Source of the DNA: Mycobacterium sp. GA-1199
Lineage (GTDB): Bacteria; Actinomycetota; Actinomycetes; Mycobacteriales; Mycobacteriaceae
Length of the DNA: 64,000 nt
Assembly: GCF_001500045.1 (NCBI RefSeq)
Contig: NZ_LQIX01000045.1
Location: 124,001-188,000, forward strand
Direction: 5' to 3'
Shown here: positions 49,059-57,428 of the stretch, in pieces
Numbering within the stretch: position 1 is the first letter of the stretch
Layout of the letters: every line of letters begins with the position of its first letter
Program-made: the position numbers and the translations under genes
Notes under the pieces: generated by a model
Database searches by the model: none
What the model saw: the letters and a program-made list of their open reading frames with translations, nothing else
What the model was told of the DNA's origin: nothing

Positions 49059-50594
49059 ATGCAGGCTGATGCGAATGCGTCCACCCGTGATTCGCAGCCT
49101 CGGCTCAGGTCCACGGTGCCGCAGCTCTTGGCCATGCCGCCGGCCACTTCTCGCGGCGGGAAGTCGGGCTGGGTCGAGACCTTTCGCACGGAGTCCGGCT
49201 ACGTGGCGCTCACCGTCGGTTTGGACATCTGGTCCGCGGGGTGGGCAGTCGCAATAGCGCTGTGGTTGACGCCGGGTCCCGTCGCGGAGCGAAATATCGC
49301 AGCACTCTCGTGGCTGTTCGTCCCCATCGTCGTGGTGATCATGCACACGCGGTCGTTGTACAAGCGCAGGCTCGGCCACACCTTCCTCGACGACTTCGAA
49401 CCCGTCGAAACGTCGGTGGCCGTGTCGGCGCTGGCGACGCTCACCGCCTTCATAGTGTTCGTGCCTGAATTGCCGACCGGCTCGGTGGTGGGGGACTACG
49501 TTCGCCCAAGCGAGGTGGTGATCCGGATCTGGGTTTGTGCCGCCATCCTGCTGCCGGCGAACCGCCTCGTCAGATCACTGGCTGAGCGCTATCTGAGGCG
49601 ACGGCACGGCTTCGGATCGTCGGCGCTGATCGTCGGATCCGGTCCCTTTGTTCGTCAGCTCATCACACGGATGCGTCAGCTCCCCGACTACGGTCTGCGC
49701 CCCGTCGGCGTGCTCGACGACGTGCGGCCCGCGGCCACGGAGTTGGGCGACGTGCCGTACTTCGGATCCACGGCGAACCTGGAGGTCGTCGCTCAGGCCA
49801 CCGGCGCCAAGGAGCTCATCGTGGGGCCCTCGGCGGCTCCCGACGATGAGCTGGCCCTCACCGCTCAGCTGGCACAGAACATGGGACTGCGCGTGCGGGT
49901 GGTGCCCCGGCTGATGGACGTCATCGGCGGCGGGACGTACGTCGATCACCTCGGGGGCATACCGCTGCTGGTGCTCAGTCATACCGACCCGAAGGGCTGG
50001 CAGTTCGCCGTCAAGCACACCCTGGGGCGCACGATCGCGGCGATCCTGCTGATCCTCATCTCGCCCCTGTATCTCACGCTCGCGATCCTGGTGAAGCTGA
50101 GCTCCCCGGGCCCCGTCTATTTCCGTCAGCAACGCGTCGGGCGCGACGGCAAGGTTTTCGACTGCCTGAAGTTCCGCAGCATGCGACCCGTCGGCCCGGC
50201 CACGAATGCGTTCGCGCTGAAGGAAGGTTCGGCCCCGGGCGGAGTGGAAGGCGACGACCGACGCACGTCCATCGGCAAGTTCATGCGCAAGGCATCCCTT
50301 GATGAACTACCCCAACTGGTCAACGTGCTGCGCGGGGACATGACGCTGGTCGGGCCGCGTCCTGAGCGACCGGAGTTCGTCGAGCTCTTCGAGATGCAGG
50401 TCCGCCGTTATGGCGACCGCCATCGAGTGAAGGCGGGCATCACCGGTTGGGCACAGGTGCACGGGCTCCGGGGCCAGACCTCGATCGCCGACCGGGCTGA
50501 GTTCGACAACTACTACATCGAGAATTGGTCGCTTCTCCTCGACTTCAAGATCCTGATCCTTACCGTCCTGGCGGTGCTGAAACCCGCAGAGTAG
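49059..50594 (+). CDS. Polyprenyl-phosphate sugar-1-phosphate transferase
   Basis: The protein has 511 residues. The N-terminal part has about four transmembrane helices (starting near 'VALTVGLDIWSAGWAVAIALWL'). A Rossmann-like middle domain ('LIVGSGPFVRQLITRMRQLPDYGLRPVGVLDD') follows, and the C-terminal catalytic domain carries 'SSPGPVYFRQQRVGRDGKVFDCLKFRSM' and 'LDELPQLVNVLRGDMTLVGPRPERPEFV'. This is the WcaJ/CpsE-type family that loads the first sugar phosphate onto a lipid carrier for polysaccharide synthesis. It faces the FAD oxidoreductase gene convergently. It begins the envelope locus. Confidence 0.9.
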   Translation: MQADANASTRDSQPRLRSTVPQLLAMPPATSRGGKSGWVETFRTESGYVALTVGLDIWSAGWAVAIALWLTPGPVAERNIAALSWLFVPIVVVIMHTRSLYKRRLGHTFLDDFEPVETSVAVSALATLTAFIVFVPELPTGSVVGDYVRPSEVVIRIWVCAAILLPANRLVRSLAERYLRRRHGFGSSALIVGSGPFVRQLITRMRQLPDYGLRPVGVLDDVRPAATELGDVPYFGSTANLEVVAQATGAKELIVGPSAAPDDELALTAQLAQNMGLRVRVVPRLMDVIGGGTYVDHLGGIPLLVLSHTDPKGWQFAVKHTLGRTIAAILLILISPLYLTLAILVKLSSPGPVYFRQQRVGRDGKVFDCLKFRSMRPVGPATNAFALKEGSAPGGVEGDDRRTSIGKFMRKASLDELPQLVNVLRGDMTLVGPRPERPEFVELFEMQVRRYGDRHRVKAGITGWAQVHGLRGQTSIADRAEFDNYYIENWSLLLDFKILILTVLAVLKPAE

Positions 50595-50630
50595 GGACAA
50601 CCGCGAGCTTCCAGACCCCGGCGGTCGAAG

Positions 50631-52022
50631 TCACGAGACCTTCAGCAACCCGGACTCGTGGTAACGGCGCTCCTTGTTGACCTGCCAGGGATCGACGCTT
50701 TCACCGAAATAGCGCTTGACGCTGTGCATGGCACTGAGCATCGCGTGGTCCTGGTTGTCGTAGCGGTGCATGCCGTTGCGTCCGATCGGATGCAGAGACG
50801 GGTACTGCTTGCGCAGGTAATCTCGGATCTGGGCGACGCTTGTCTCCATCGCCGGATTGCAGATCGGATAGGCGAATTGCGACCGGACCACCATGACCCG
50901 CTCGATGGTGGACGGATCGAAACCCAATGTGCGCAGGTCGCTTTCGGCAATCCGTCGCATGTCATCGTCATCGGCGGTCCATAGCGGTGAACCTGCACCG
51001 ATGAAGTACTCGAACCCCAGGTACGTCCCATCCCAGCCCGGTGGAGTGAGGTCATCCGACCACTGGCGGTAGTTCTGGATACGGCCCACCCCCAGGTCCA
51101 TGCCCGGTGTGTACACCCAGTTGAAGGGCAGCTCGCGGCGCTCGGCAAGGGCGACCGCGACCGTGATCAGCCCTCGGTGCTTGAGCTGGGCGGCGGCCTC
51201 CCAAACCTGCTGTGGCGGAGTGGGTTCCAGGGCATTGACCAACATCTGCAGGGGCATGCTGGAGAAGATGGCATCTCCCGTGACGGTGTCCCCGTTGCGC
51301 AGTTCGATCGTCCACCTTCTGCCGTCGAACCTCAGCTTGGCCACCGGTGAGTCCAGCGACGGTTCGACACCGAACCGCGCCAGCTCCGATGCTGCGGCGT
51401 CCCAGAGCTGACCGGGCCCGCGGCGGGGATAGAGAAACGCGTCGGCGGCCATGGCGTCTCGACCGCCCCACACGATCGGCTTGATGCGCTGCTCGGCCCA
51501 GTCGCTGGTGAGTTGAGCGGGCTCGGCGAGCCACGTCTTGCGGACGTACCCGTCGAAGAACATGCGATACCAGTAGTCGCCGAACTGGTACCGGCCCCAC
51601 TCGAGGAAGGTCGCAGAGTCGTCGAGCGCGCCCATTCCCCGCCGCATCCTGGACCACAGGAGGCTGCCCAGGCCACGTGCTCCGCGCCCATAGCCCAACT
51701 GCGTGAGCAGGTTTCGGCCGAGCAGCGGATAGGGCACGTAGTGGCCGTCGACGAGCATGGCGGAGCGCCTCGACACCGAGTGCCACTCACCGGCCGGAAG
51801 CAGGGATTTCCAGATATCGAGGATCTGCTCGTTCTTGGTGAAGAAGCGATGACCGCCAGGGTCGACCCGGAAACCGCGCTCGCCCGGAGTGCGCGCCAGA
51901 CCTCCGACGTTCGACGATGCCTCGAACACCTGGGCCGTGACGCCGTTCTTCGCCAGTTCGAGAGCGGCGGTGAGGCCGGCAGGGCCTGCGCCGATGATCA
52001 CGGGACGCCGGTCGGAGTGCAT
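50631..52022 (-). CDS. FAD-dependent amine-oxidase-fold oxidoreductase (mutase-like)
   Basis: The protein has 463 residues. The N-terminal dinucleotide motif is 'VIIGAGPAGLTAALELAKNG'. 'GFRVDPGGHRFFTKNEQI' and 'SVSRRSAMLVDGHYVPYPLLG' resemble the UDP-galactopyranose mutase/protoporphyrinogen oxidase-like branch often found in glycan loci. No signal peptide. It could act on a sugar nucleotide, a lipid-linked sugar or a prenyl product. Its start lies 6 bp after the stop of the cis-prenyltransferase gene on the same strand, so the two proteins are probably made together. The substrate is unknown. Confidence 0.8.
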   Translation of the reverse strand: MHSDRRPVIIGAGPAGLTAALELAKNGVTAQVFEASSNVGGLARTPGERGFRVDPGGHRFFTKNEQILDIWKSLLPAGEWHSVSRRSAMLVDGHYVPYPLLGRNLLTQLGYGRGARGLGSLLWSRMRRGMGALDDSATFLEWGRYQFGDYWYRMFFDGYVRKTWLAEPAQLTSDWAEQRIKPIVWGGRDAMAADAFLYPRRGPGQLWDAAASELARFGVEPSLDSPVAKLRFDGRRWTIELRNGDTVTGDAIFSSMPLQMLVNALEPTPPQQVWEAAAQLKHRGLITVAVALAERRELPFNWVYTPGMDLGVGRIQNYRQWSDDLTPPGWDGTYLGFEYFIGAGSPLWTADDDDMRRIAESDLRTLGFDPSTIERVMVVRSQFAYPICNPAMETSVAQIRDYLRKQYPSLHPIGRNGMHRYDNQDHAMLSAMHSVKRYFGESVDPWQVNKERRYHESGLLKVS

Positions 52023-52028
52023 CGGTGC

Positions 52029-52688
52029 CTACCGTCCCCGAAGCTGCGGTGTGCGCCGGTAGTCGTCGATGAACTCGTCGATGTGCCGCTCTTCGAGTTC
52101 GTTGAGCGGCGTCGTCAAGAACCGCAGTTGAGCGTACTGGGTCTGCAACGGAAGGAATCCGCTGAGCAGAGGCTCGGGGGAGGTGCGGATCACCAGATCG
52201 ACGTCCTCGATGTCGAAGGCGCCGTGAAGGTCGCCGCCCTGTTGCTGCGCTTGCTGGACGGCCGCTCGTAACTCGTCGTTGGCGTCGTAGGCGGCCAGGA
52301 TGTTGATGCGGAATTCCTCTCCGCGCATGACGGATTCGGCGTGCTCGGCCGCGGCGACGTATTCCTCCGGTAGCAGCGTGCGGTCACCGTACAACCGCAC
52401 ACTGCAGCCGTCCGGCTCGAAGCGCGCCGGGATCAGGTGGGTCAGGAAGTGGATCGAGGCGTTGAACACCGGTTCGAGCTCGGCCTGACTGCGGGCGAGA
52501 TTGGCCCGGCTCAGGTTGTACACGGTCACGGTTCGCACGTGGTGTCTGCGCAACACCTGGAGAATGTCGGCTACCTTCTCGGCGCCCTGTAGATACGCCT
52601 CAGCCAACGAGATGCCGCGGCTTTTCGCCCATCGACGCATACCGTCTGGGATCAAACCGACATGGGCAGGCTCGCAGCCCGTCAGTAC
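52029..52688 (-). CDS. Divergent cis-prenyltransferase (UppS-like)
   Basis: The protein has 219 residues from GTG 52688, with GGGGGGATAGG upstream. Region I reads PAHVGLIPDGMRRWAKSRG: the catalytic Asp is kept, but the family's DGN-R-W has Met in place of Asn. Region V reads DVDLVIRTSPEPLLSGFLPLQTQYA: RTS and Glu are kept, but the Arg two residues after Glu, which normally binds isopentenyl diphosphate, is Leu. The protein is shorter than most UppS enzymes. It probably makes or modifies a prenyl chain, but substrate and product could be unusual. It is in an operon with the FAD oxidoreductase. Confidence 0.78.
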   Translation of the reverse strand, partial: VLTGCEPAHVGLIPDGMRRWAKSRGISLAEAYLQGAEKVADILQVLRRHHVRTVTVYNLSRANLARSQAELEPVFNASIHFLTHLIPARFEPDGCSVRLYGDRTLLPEEYVAAAEHAESVMRGEEFRINILAAYDANDELRAAVQQAQQQGGDLHGAFDIEDVDLVIRTSPEPLLSGFLPLQTQYAQLRFLTTPLNELEERHIDEFIDDYRRTPQLRGR

Positions 52689-52715
52689 GTGCAACCTATC
52701 CCCCCGTACGCACAC

Positions 52716-53105
52716 TTTTACTCTGGGTAAGAGTAGTTATGTCATACCCATAAGTCCGCTTATTGAAACACTTTCGCGGAGGTTTCGCCGTGATTGCTCC
52801 GGAAGGGGCCGAACGTCCTGCCCCAGAGGGAAAAGGCCGAACATCCTGCACTGCGCGGGTGGCCGATGGAGCCGTGCCAGCCGCAGTTCCACCCGACCCG
52901 GGCCACCGCCACCGATCTGCGGCTGGCACGCACGAGATGTCGTTCGGGCCCATTCAAACCCCTTTTAATTGTTCCTTCCTAGATAGGTATGCCACCGCCG
53001 ATCATGAGTCAAGTTATTGACAAGAAAAGGACGGCTTTTCGTGATACCGAGATATGGGTGAAATACGGCATTCGGTGTCAATAGATGCCTTTAGGAGGTC
53101 GAAAC
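52716..53105. promoter_or_regulatory. AT-richer non-coding region with repeats
   Basis: No convincing gene lies in these 390 bp. It holds two near-identical boxes GGCCGAAC(G/A)TCCTGC (52807-52821 and 52835-52849), a perfect 13-bp inverted repeat GTGCCAGCCGCAG/CTGCGGCTGGCAC, a TTGACA (53017-53022), and a small GAAAAG/CTTTTC hairpin just after it. The boxes distantly resemble DosR sites. It probably carries promoters for the divergent prenyltransferase operon and the MFS operon. Confidence 0.45.
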
Positions 53106-53381
53106 GTGTCGCTAACTCGCAATAGCAGCAAATTGCCTGGCCAATTGAACCAAGCATCCGCAGGTACCTTGCCCGCCGACGAAACGAGTGCAAGAGGATG
53201 GTACGCACGAGGCGGTGACCCCACTGTTCTTCCCGAGACGTCAATTTCAGCGAAGAAGTGGGTTCGGCGCGGATACCTCAACGGGGGAAGTCGCTTCCGA
53301 CGAGTTGCGAGATCGGGACCGATCCGCCGGCTTTTCCTCAGCGCAACCCGGATCGGACTGACACCATCGACAGGCCGGTAG
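53106..53381 (+). CDS. Possible small protein before MFS gene
   Basis: GTG 53106 follows an excellent AGGAGG (53091-53096) and opens a frame of 91 residues (MSLTRNSSKLPGQLNQASAG...). The protein is Ser/Thr/Arg-rich, with no hydrophobic core, signal or known domain. The codon pattern is less GC-biased than in neighbours. It ends 26 bp before the MFS start. The ribosome site is the only real support; it could be a leader peptide or a chance frame. Confidence 0.3.
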   Translation: MSLTRNSSKLPGQLNQASAGTLPADETSARGWYARGGDPTVLPETSISAKKWVRRGYLNGGSRFRRVARSGPIRRLFLSATRIGLTPSTGR

Positions 53382-53407
53382 GCGCCGGCAGGAGGGGTGG
53401 GTCCGCG

Positions 53408-54634
53408 GTGGCCGTGGCGCAGAGCCGTTATCGGGTACTGCTGGGGTTCGGCACCTTCTATTTCATGGGCGCGCAGTTGGGCAGCGTGCTCGCGGTCCTG
53501 CCGTTTCTTCTGGTGTCCGAGGACAGGGACATCGCGGCCGGGTTCGTCGTTCCGAGCTTCAGCATCGGTTTCGTGCTCGGGAATGCGATGTCGTCGCTGG
53601 TGCTCAAACGGTCACGGCACCGGCCCAACGTCGTGATCGCCGGCGCTGCTGGGGCCATCGCCGTCCTGACCGCAATCGTCGCCACGGCCGCATTGCACAA
53701 CACCCTGGTGGTCTTCACGTTCCTCTCGTCATCGGTGCTCATCGGCGGCGCGATGGGAGTGGCCAACAACGCCTACGCCGAGATCATCTCGCGCATGATC
53801 ACCGGGGCACAGCGCAACGACCTGGTACTCAACCAGCAGGCCCTCGGGGCGATCCTCACCGTCGTGGCCACGCTACTGCTCATTCCGCTTCTGCCCAACC
53901 GCGACACCGCTGACGGACATCTCGATGTGCTCTGGTTGGGCGCCGCGGCGATGGGCGTCGCCGTCGTGGCCGCGATCATCGTCGGACCGTCGAGGCCGGG
54001 GACGGTGGCTCCACCCCGCCGTGTCGTCGACGACTTTCGCGAAGGGCTCGCCGTGCTCCGTACCACCGGTTGGTACCGGGTGTTCCTGACGACGCAGATC
54101 GTTTTCGTCCCCCTCGTGGTGAACGAGACGTTCTTTGCGCTACGCACGTCGCTGGCCCACGTCGACACGGCCGGCAGCCTGCACATGATCGTCATCGGTT
54201 CGGCGGCGGGGCTGGTCGCCGGTGCGTTCCTGTGGCGCAACGTGTTTGGCCGGTCTGGGATTCGCGGGATGCTCGTGTCGAGTGCGTTCATCAGCTGCGT
54301 AGCGACGGTGATCTGCCTAGCCAACGAACTGATCTTCGCCGAGCCACACCTGTGGGCGTACGGCGTCGTCTTCTTTCTCGTCGTCCTGTCGAACGCCGCG
54401 ATCGCTGCGGCGACGGTGTCGTGGATCAGCGCGTTCGCGCCCGAAGAACAACGCCCCGTGCTGATCAGCTTCGCCGCTACGCTCGCCGCTGTGGTTACGG
54501 GGATCCTCGGCGTGGCCTTCGGCCTGCTGGCTCAGATCGTCGCAGTCTGGCCGGTGTTGGTCGTCTTGCTGCTCTGCACCATGGCCGTGGCGGCGGCCAC
54601 CCGCGCACCCGACCGCACCGCGGTGGCCGGGTGA
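53408..54634 (+). CDS. MFS transporter in envelope locus
   Basis: A multi-helix protein of 408 residues. GTG 53408 follows AGGAGGGG. 'YRVLLGFGTFYFMGAQLGSVLAVLPFLL' forms the first helix and later segments repeat the pattern of a 12-helix facilitator. 'GVANNAYAEIISRMITGAQRNDLVLNQQ' lies in the N-terminal bundle. Substrate unknown; export of a locus product is a reasonable guess. The stop overlaps a GTG at 54631 and the methyltransferase follows within 5 bp, so the two genes are cotranscribed. Confidence 0.82.
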   Translation: MAVAQSRYRVLLGFGTFYFMGAQLGSVLAVLPFLLVSEDRDIAAGFVVPSFSIGFVLGNAMSSLVLKRSRHRPNVVIAGAAGAIAVLTAIVATAALHNTLVVFTFLSSSVLIGGAMGVANNAYAEIISRMITGAQRNDLVLNQQALGAILTVVATLLLIPLLPNRDTADGHLDVLWLGAAAMGVAVVAAIIVGPSRPGTVAPPRRVVDDFREGLAVLRTTGWYRVFLTTQIVFVPLVVNETFFALRTSLAHVDTAGSLHMIVIGSAAGLVAGAFLWRNVFGRSGIRGMLVSSAFISCVATVICLANELIFAEPHLWAYGVVFFLVVLSNAAIAAATVSWISAFAPEEQRPVLISFAATLAAVVTGILGVAFGLLAQIVAVWPVLVVLLLCTMAVAAATRAPDRTAVAG

Positions 54635-54639
54635 GCTCG

Positions 54640-55398
54640 ATGGGCCGGTCGTTCACAGAACTCGTCGCCGAGGCGGCCGCCGAGCCCATCGACGGCTGGG
54701 ACTTCTCCTGGCTCGACGGCCGCGCCACCGAAGAGCGACCGTCGTGGGGCTTTCAGGGCCTGCTCAGCCGACGGCTGGGTGAGGTGTCAGCGGCACTGGA
54801 CCTCTACACCGGCGGGGGAGAGGTGCTCGCCGGGGTGGAGAAGTTCCCGCCGACGATGGCGGCCACCGAATCGTGGCCACCCAACGCGGCCAAGGCGACT
54901 CGTCTGCTCCATCCCCGCGGCGTCGTGGTCGTGCAGACCCGCGACGAACCGCCCTTGCCGTTCGCCGACAACTCGTTCGACCTGGTGAGCAGTCGCCACC
55001 CGATCGCCGTCTGGTGGGGCGAGATCGCCCGTGTCCTGCGGCCCGGCGGGACCTATCTGGCCCAGCACCCGGGGCCGGCGACCGCGCTCGAGCTCATCGA
55101 AGCCGTTATGGGGCCGATGCCGGAGTTGGGCGCGCACATGCAGCCGTCCGTGCAGGCCGCCGATGCGCAGGCGGCCGGTCTGCAGGTGGTCGACCTGCGC
55201 CTCGAAAAGCTCACCGCCGAGTACTACGACATCGGCGCGGTCGTCTACTTCCTGCGCAAGCTCGTCTGGACGGTGCCGGACTTCACGGCGGAGCCGTACC
55301 TTACGCGCCTGCGCGCGGTGCACGAACACATCGAGGCGCACGGCCGGTTCGTCACCCATCCCACCCGGGTGCTCGTTGAGGCCCGAAAGCCGTTGTAG
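54640..55398 (+). CDS. Class I SAM-dependent methyltransferase
   Basis: The protein has 252 residues. The Rossmann-like core is visible as 'AALDLYTGGGEVLAGVEKFPPTMAATESWPPNAAKATRLL' (SAM loop), 'LPFADNSFDLVSSRHPIAVWWGEIARVLRPGGTYLAQHPGP' (acidic loop and beta 4-5), typical of Methyltransf_11. ATG 54640 is chosen; GTG 54631 gives a GTGA overlap with the MFS gene. The substrate is unknown: a sugar, lipid or small molecule methylation in the locus. It ends 11 bp before the convergent epimerase gene. Confidence 0.82.
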   Translation: MGRSFTELVAEAAAEPIDGWDFSWLDGRATEERPSWGFQGLLSRRLGEVSAALDLYTGGGEVLAGVEKFPPTMAATESWPPNAAKATRLLHPRGVVVVQTRDEPPLPFADNSFDLVSSRHPIAVWWGEIARVLRPGGTYLAQHPGPATALELIEAVMGPMPELGAHMQPSVQAADAQAAGLQVVDLRLEKLTAEYYDIGAVVYFLRKLVWTVPDFTAEPYLTRLRAVHEHIEAHGRFVTHPTRVLVEARKPL

Positions 55399-55409
55399 GC
55401 TCCGACGAT

Positions 55410-56357
55410 TCAGCGGGCCGGAAGAGGCTGCTGTTTCGCCCACTCGATGTAGCGATCGATCCCTTCCCAGATCTTCACTTCGGGAGCGAAGCCGATCCGC
55501 CGCGCGAATTCGATCGATGCCGGGAAGCGGGTCACCTCCCCGGGGCGTGGGGGCCCGTTGACCACCTTTGTTCCGAACCTGTCGGCGATGTAGTCGGCGA
55601 TGTCGCGTACACGCGTGTTCACACCGCTCGCGACATTGATGGCACGGCCCGCCAAGTCGTGCGTGTTCAACACCAGCCGGTATGCGTTCACCACATCGCT
55701 GACGTGGAGATAATCCCTGGTGGCACTTCCGTCTCCGAAGATCACGAGGTCTTCGCCCGTCAACGCCTTGCGCACGAGGATGGGGATGAGTGCCCCGTAC
55801 GCGCCGCTCTTCTGGCGTTCGCCGAAGATGTTGAACGGCCGGACGATGGTGATGTCCATGCCGTAGGACCGGTAGTAGGAGTACGCGAGACGATCGGCGG
55901 CGGCCTTCGAGGCCGCGTACGGGCTGTTCGGCTTCAGTTCGGCGGTTTCGTCCAGCACGCTGCCCGGGCTCAGGCGATGTCCGTCGCCGTATACCTCGCA
56001 CGTCGACGCGAGTATGAGCCGTGCCCCGTATTGGCGGGCGGCCTCCAAAACGTTCTGCGTCCCCGCCACATTGGTGTCGACGAAGCTCCTCGGATCGCTG
56101 AGCGACCTGTCGACGTTGACGTTGGCCGCCAGGTGAAAGATCACCTGGTGATCGCGCGCCGTCTTGCTGACCAGCTCCCAGTCGGTGACCGAGCCGAACA
56201 CGATGTCGGCTCGGTCATTGTTCGCGATCGCGCCCAGATTTTGCTTTCCGGTCACGGAGAAAGTGTTGAGAACGGTCACGCGGTGCCCGGCTGCGAGGAG
56301 GGCTTCGCTGAGGTGACTCCCTTGGAAGCCGGCACCGCCGGTAACGAGGATCCTCAC
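55410..56357 (-). CDS. NAD-dependent nucleotide-sugar epimerase/dehydratase
   Basis: An extended short-chain dehydrogenase of 315 residues. 'RILVTGGAGFQGSHLSEALLAAGH' is the GxxGxxG nucleotide motif, 'YAASKAAADRLAYSYYRSYG' holds the YxxxK catalytic pair, with 'LASTCEVYG' as the Ser/Thr partner. 'RPFNIFGERQKSGAYGALIPILVRKAL' is typical of UDP-sugar epimerases (GalE/WbpP/RmlB-like). GTG 56357 follows GGGAG. It would supply a modified nucleotide sugar for the locus. It is divergent from the unknown gene at 56442. Confidence 0.88.
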   Translation of the reverse strand: MRILVTGGAGFQGSHLSEALLAAGHRVTVLNTFSVTGKQNLGAIANNDRADIVFGSVTDWELVSKTARDHQVIFHLAANVNVDRSLSDPRSFVDTNVAGTQNVLEAARQYGARLILASTCEVYGDGHRLSPGSVLDETAELKPNSPYAASKAAADRLAYSYYRSYGMDITIVRPFNIFGERQKSGAYGALIPILVRKALTGEDLVIFGDGSATRDYLHVSDVVNAYRLVLNTHDLAGRAINVASGVNTRVRDIADYIADRFGTKVVNGPPRPGEVTRFPASIEFARRIGFAPEVKIWEGIDRYIEWAKQQPLPAR

Positions 56358-56441
56358 CGTAAAGTGCTCCCGTCTCACGACATATGCCGCATTATGATTA
56401 CCACCCGGCGCCGCTGGCGGTATGCGAAAAGGATGCATCGA

Positions 56442-57428
56442 ATGTGCGACGTCGCCGCGGAATACCGGGGCCAGATCGAGGCGTGGTGCACCCATCCCGC
56501 CCTGACCGAACTGGTCGACATGTTCGGCGGGAGCATCCCAAAGGGACTCACGCTGAGCGCGCGGCTCGCGTTCCTCGACGAGTTCAGCGAAGTGTGGGAC
56601 TACCGGGCCAAAGCGCGGCAGCAGAGCGCGGCCCGGTTCCACAACCAGGATGCCGGCGGGGCGGTCCGGTGGCTGATCCCTCGTCTCGACCTGCCTGGTG
56701 ATCAGCTCGAGCGGATCGAGAGCTTGGCGGATCAACTCGGACTCATCGCCGAGTTACAGCCCAGCGGAACCGAGTTCGATCACCTCGTCGTCATCGGCGG
56801 CGGGCGATACACGAATCTGCTCCGGACCGGCTACGCCGGTGAGATGGTTGCGAGCCGCCGCGTCGGCAATGTCATCCTCGCCGCGGCGTCGCGACGCCTG
56901 TTGGACTCCGAAGCCGACGCCGTCGCCGCCTGCGCGCCAGGCGCACGGACCGAGTTCGAGTTGATGGTCGCCGCCGCCCGCGACGTGTTCGGCCTCGACG
57001 TCGACGAGGTCTACGCGCACGTGCCGCGTCGTGTCGACCGCGTGCAGTCCAACGAGACGGTGTGGCGCTTCCCGCCCGACAGCAACGAATTCGGAGTTCC
57101 AGTCATCCTTCTCGAGACGCCGTCGCCCGATCCCGAACGCCGCCGAGCGAATTCGGCTGACACGTACACGTTCGCCGCACAGACGGCCGGCATGCGCGGC
57201 TCGTCGTGCCTGATGGTGACGGGTCAGCCATTGGTGCCCTATCTGCACTTCGAAGCCTTGCGGACGTTGGCACTGCGATACGACATCCGTTTGCAGTCAG
57301 CGGGTTTCGGCGTGCACGAGTACAACCGGCTCAGCGCGATGGACCAGCAGCATCCGGCCAAGCTGCTCCAGGAGGTGCGTTCGACGATCCGGTCGGCGCG
57401 GGCTCTGGAGAATCAACTCAGACGATGA
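56442..57428 (+). CDS. Unknown conserved protein in envelope locus
   Basis: The protein has 328 residues, with no signal, membrane helix or named domain that I can identify. 'FDHLVVIGGGRYTNLLRTGYAGEMV' is a conserved-looking Gly-rich stretch, followed by 'VDEVYAHVPRRVDRVQSNETVWRFPPDS' and 'SCLMVTGQPLVPYLHFEALRTLALRYDIRLQSAGFGV'. The latter resembles a Rossmann-like alpha/beta layout. ATG 56442 has AAAAGG upstream; ATG 56394 and 56433 are in frame. The 3' end overlaps the GT2-LytM gene by 11 bp. It may handle a sugar or nucleotide; this is a guess from context. Confidence 0.7.
   Translation: MCDVAAEYRGQIEAWCTHPALTELVDMFGGSIPKGLTLSARLAFLDEFSEVWDYRAKARQQSAARFHNQDAGGAVRWLIPRLDLPGDQLERIESLADQLGLIAELQPSGTEFDHLVVIGGGRYTNLLRTGYAGEMVASRRVGNVILAAASRRLLDSEADAVAACAPGARTEFELMVAAARDVFGLDVDEVYAHVPRRVDRVQSNETVWRFPPDSNEFGVPVILLETPSPDPERRRANSADTYTFAAQTAGMRGSSCLMVTGQPLVPYLHFEALRTLALRYDIRLQSAGFGVHEYNRLSAMDQQHPAKLLQEVRSTIRSARALENQLRR

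Noticed and set aside
52763..53020. Rightward open frame in the AT-rich gap
   Set aside because: It begins with TTG, has no known domain, and spans the inverted repeat and direct-repeat boxes.
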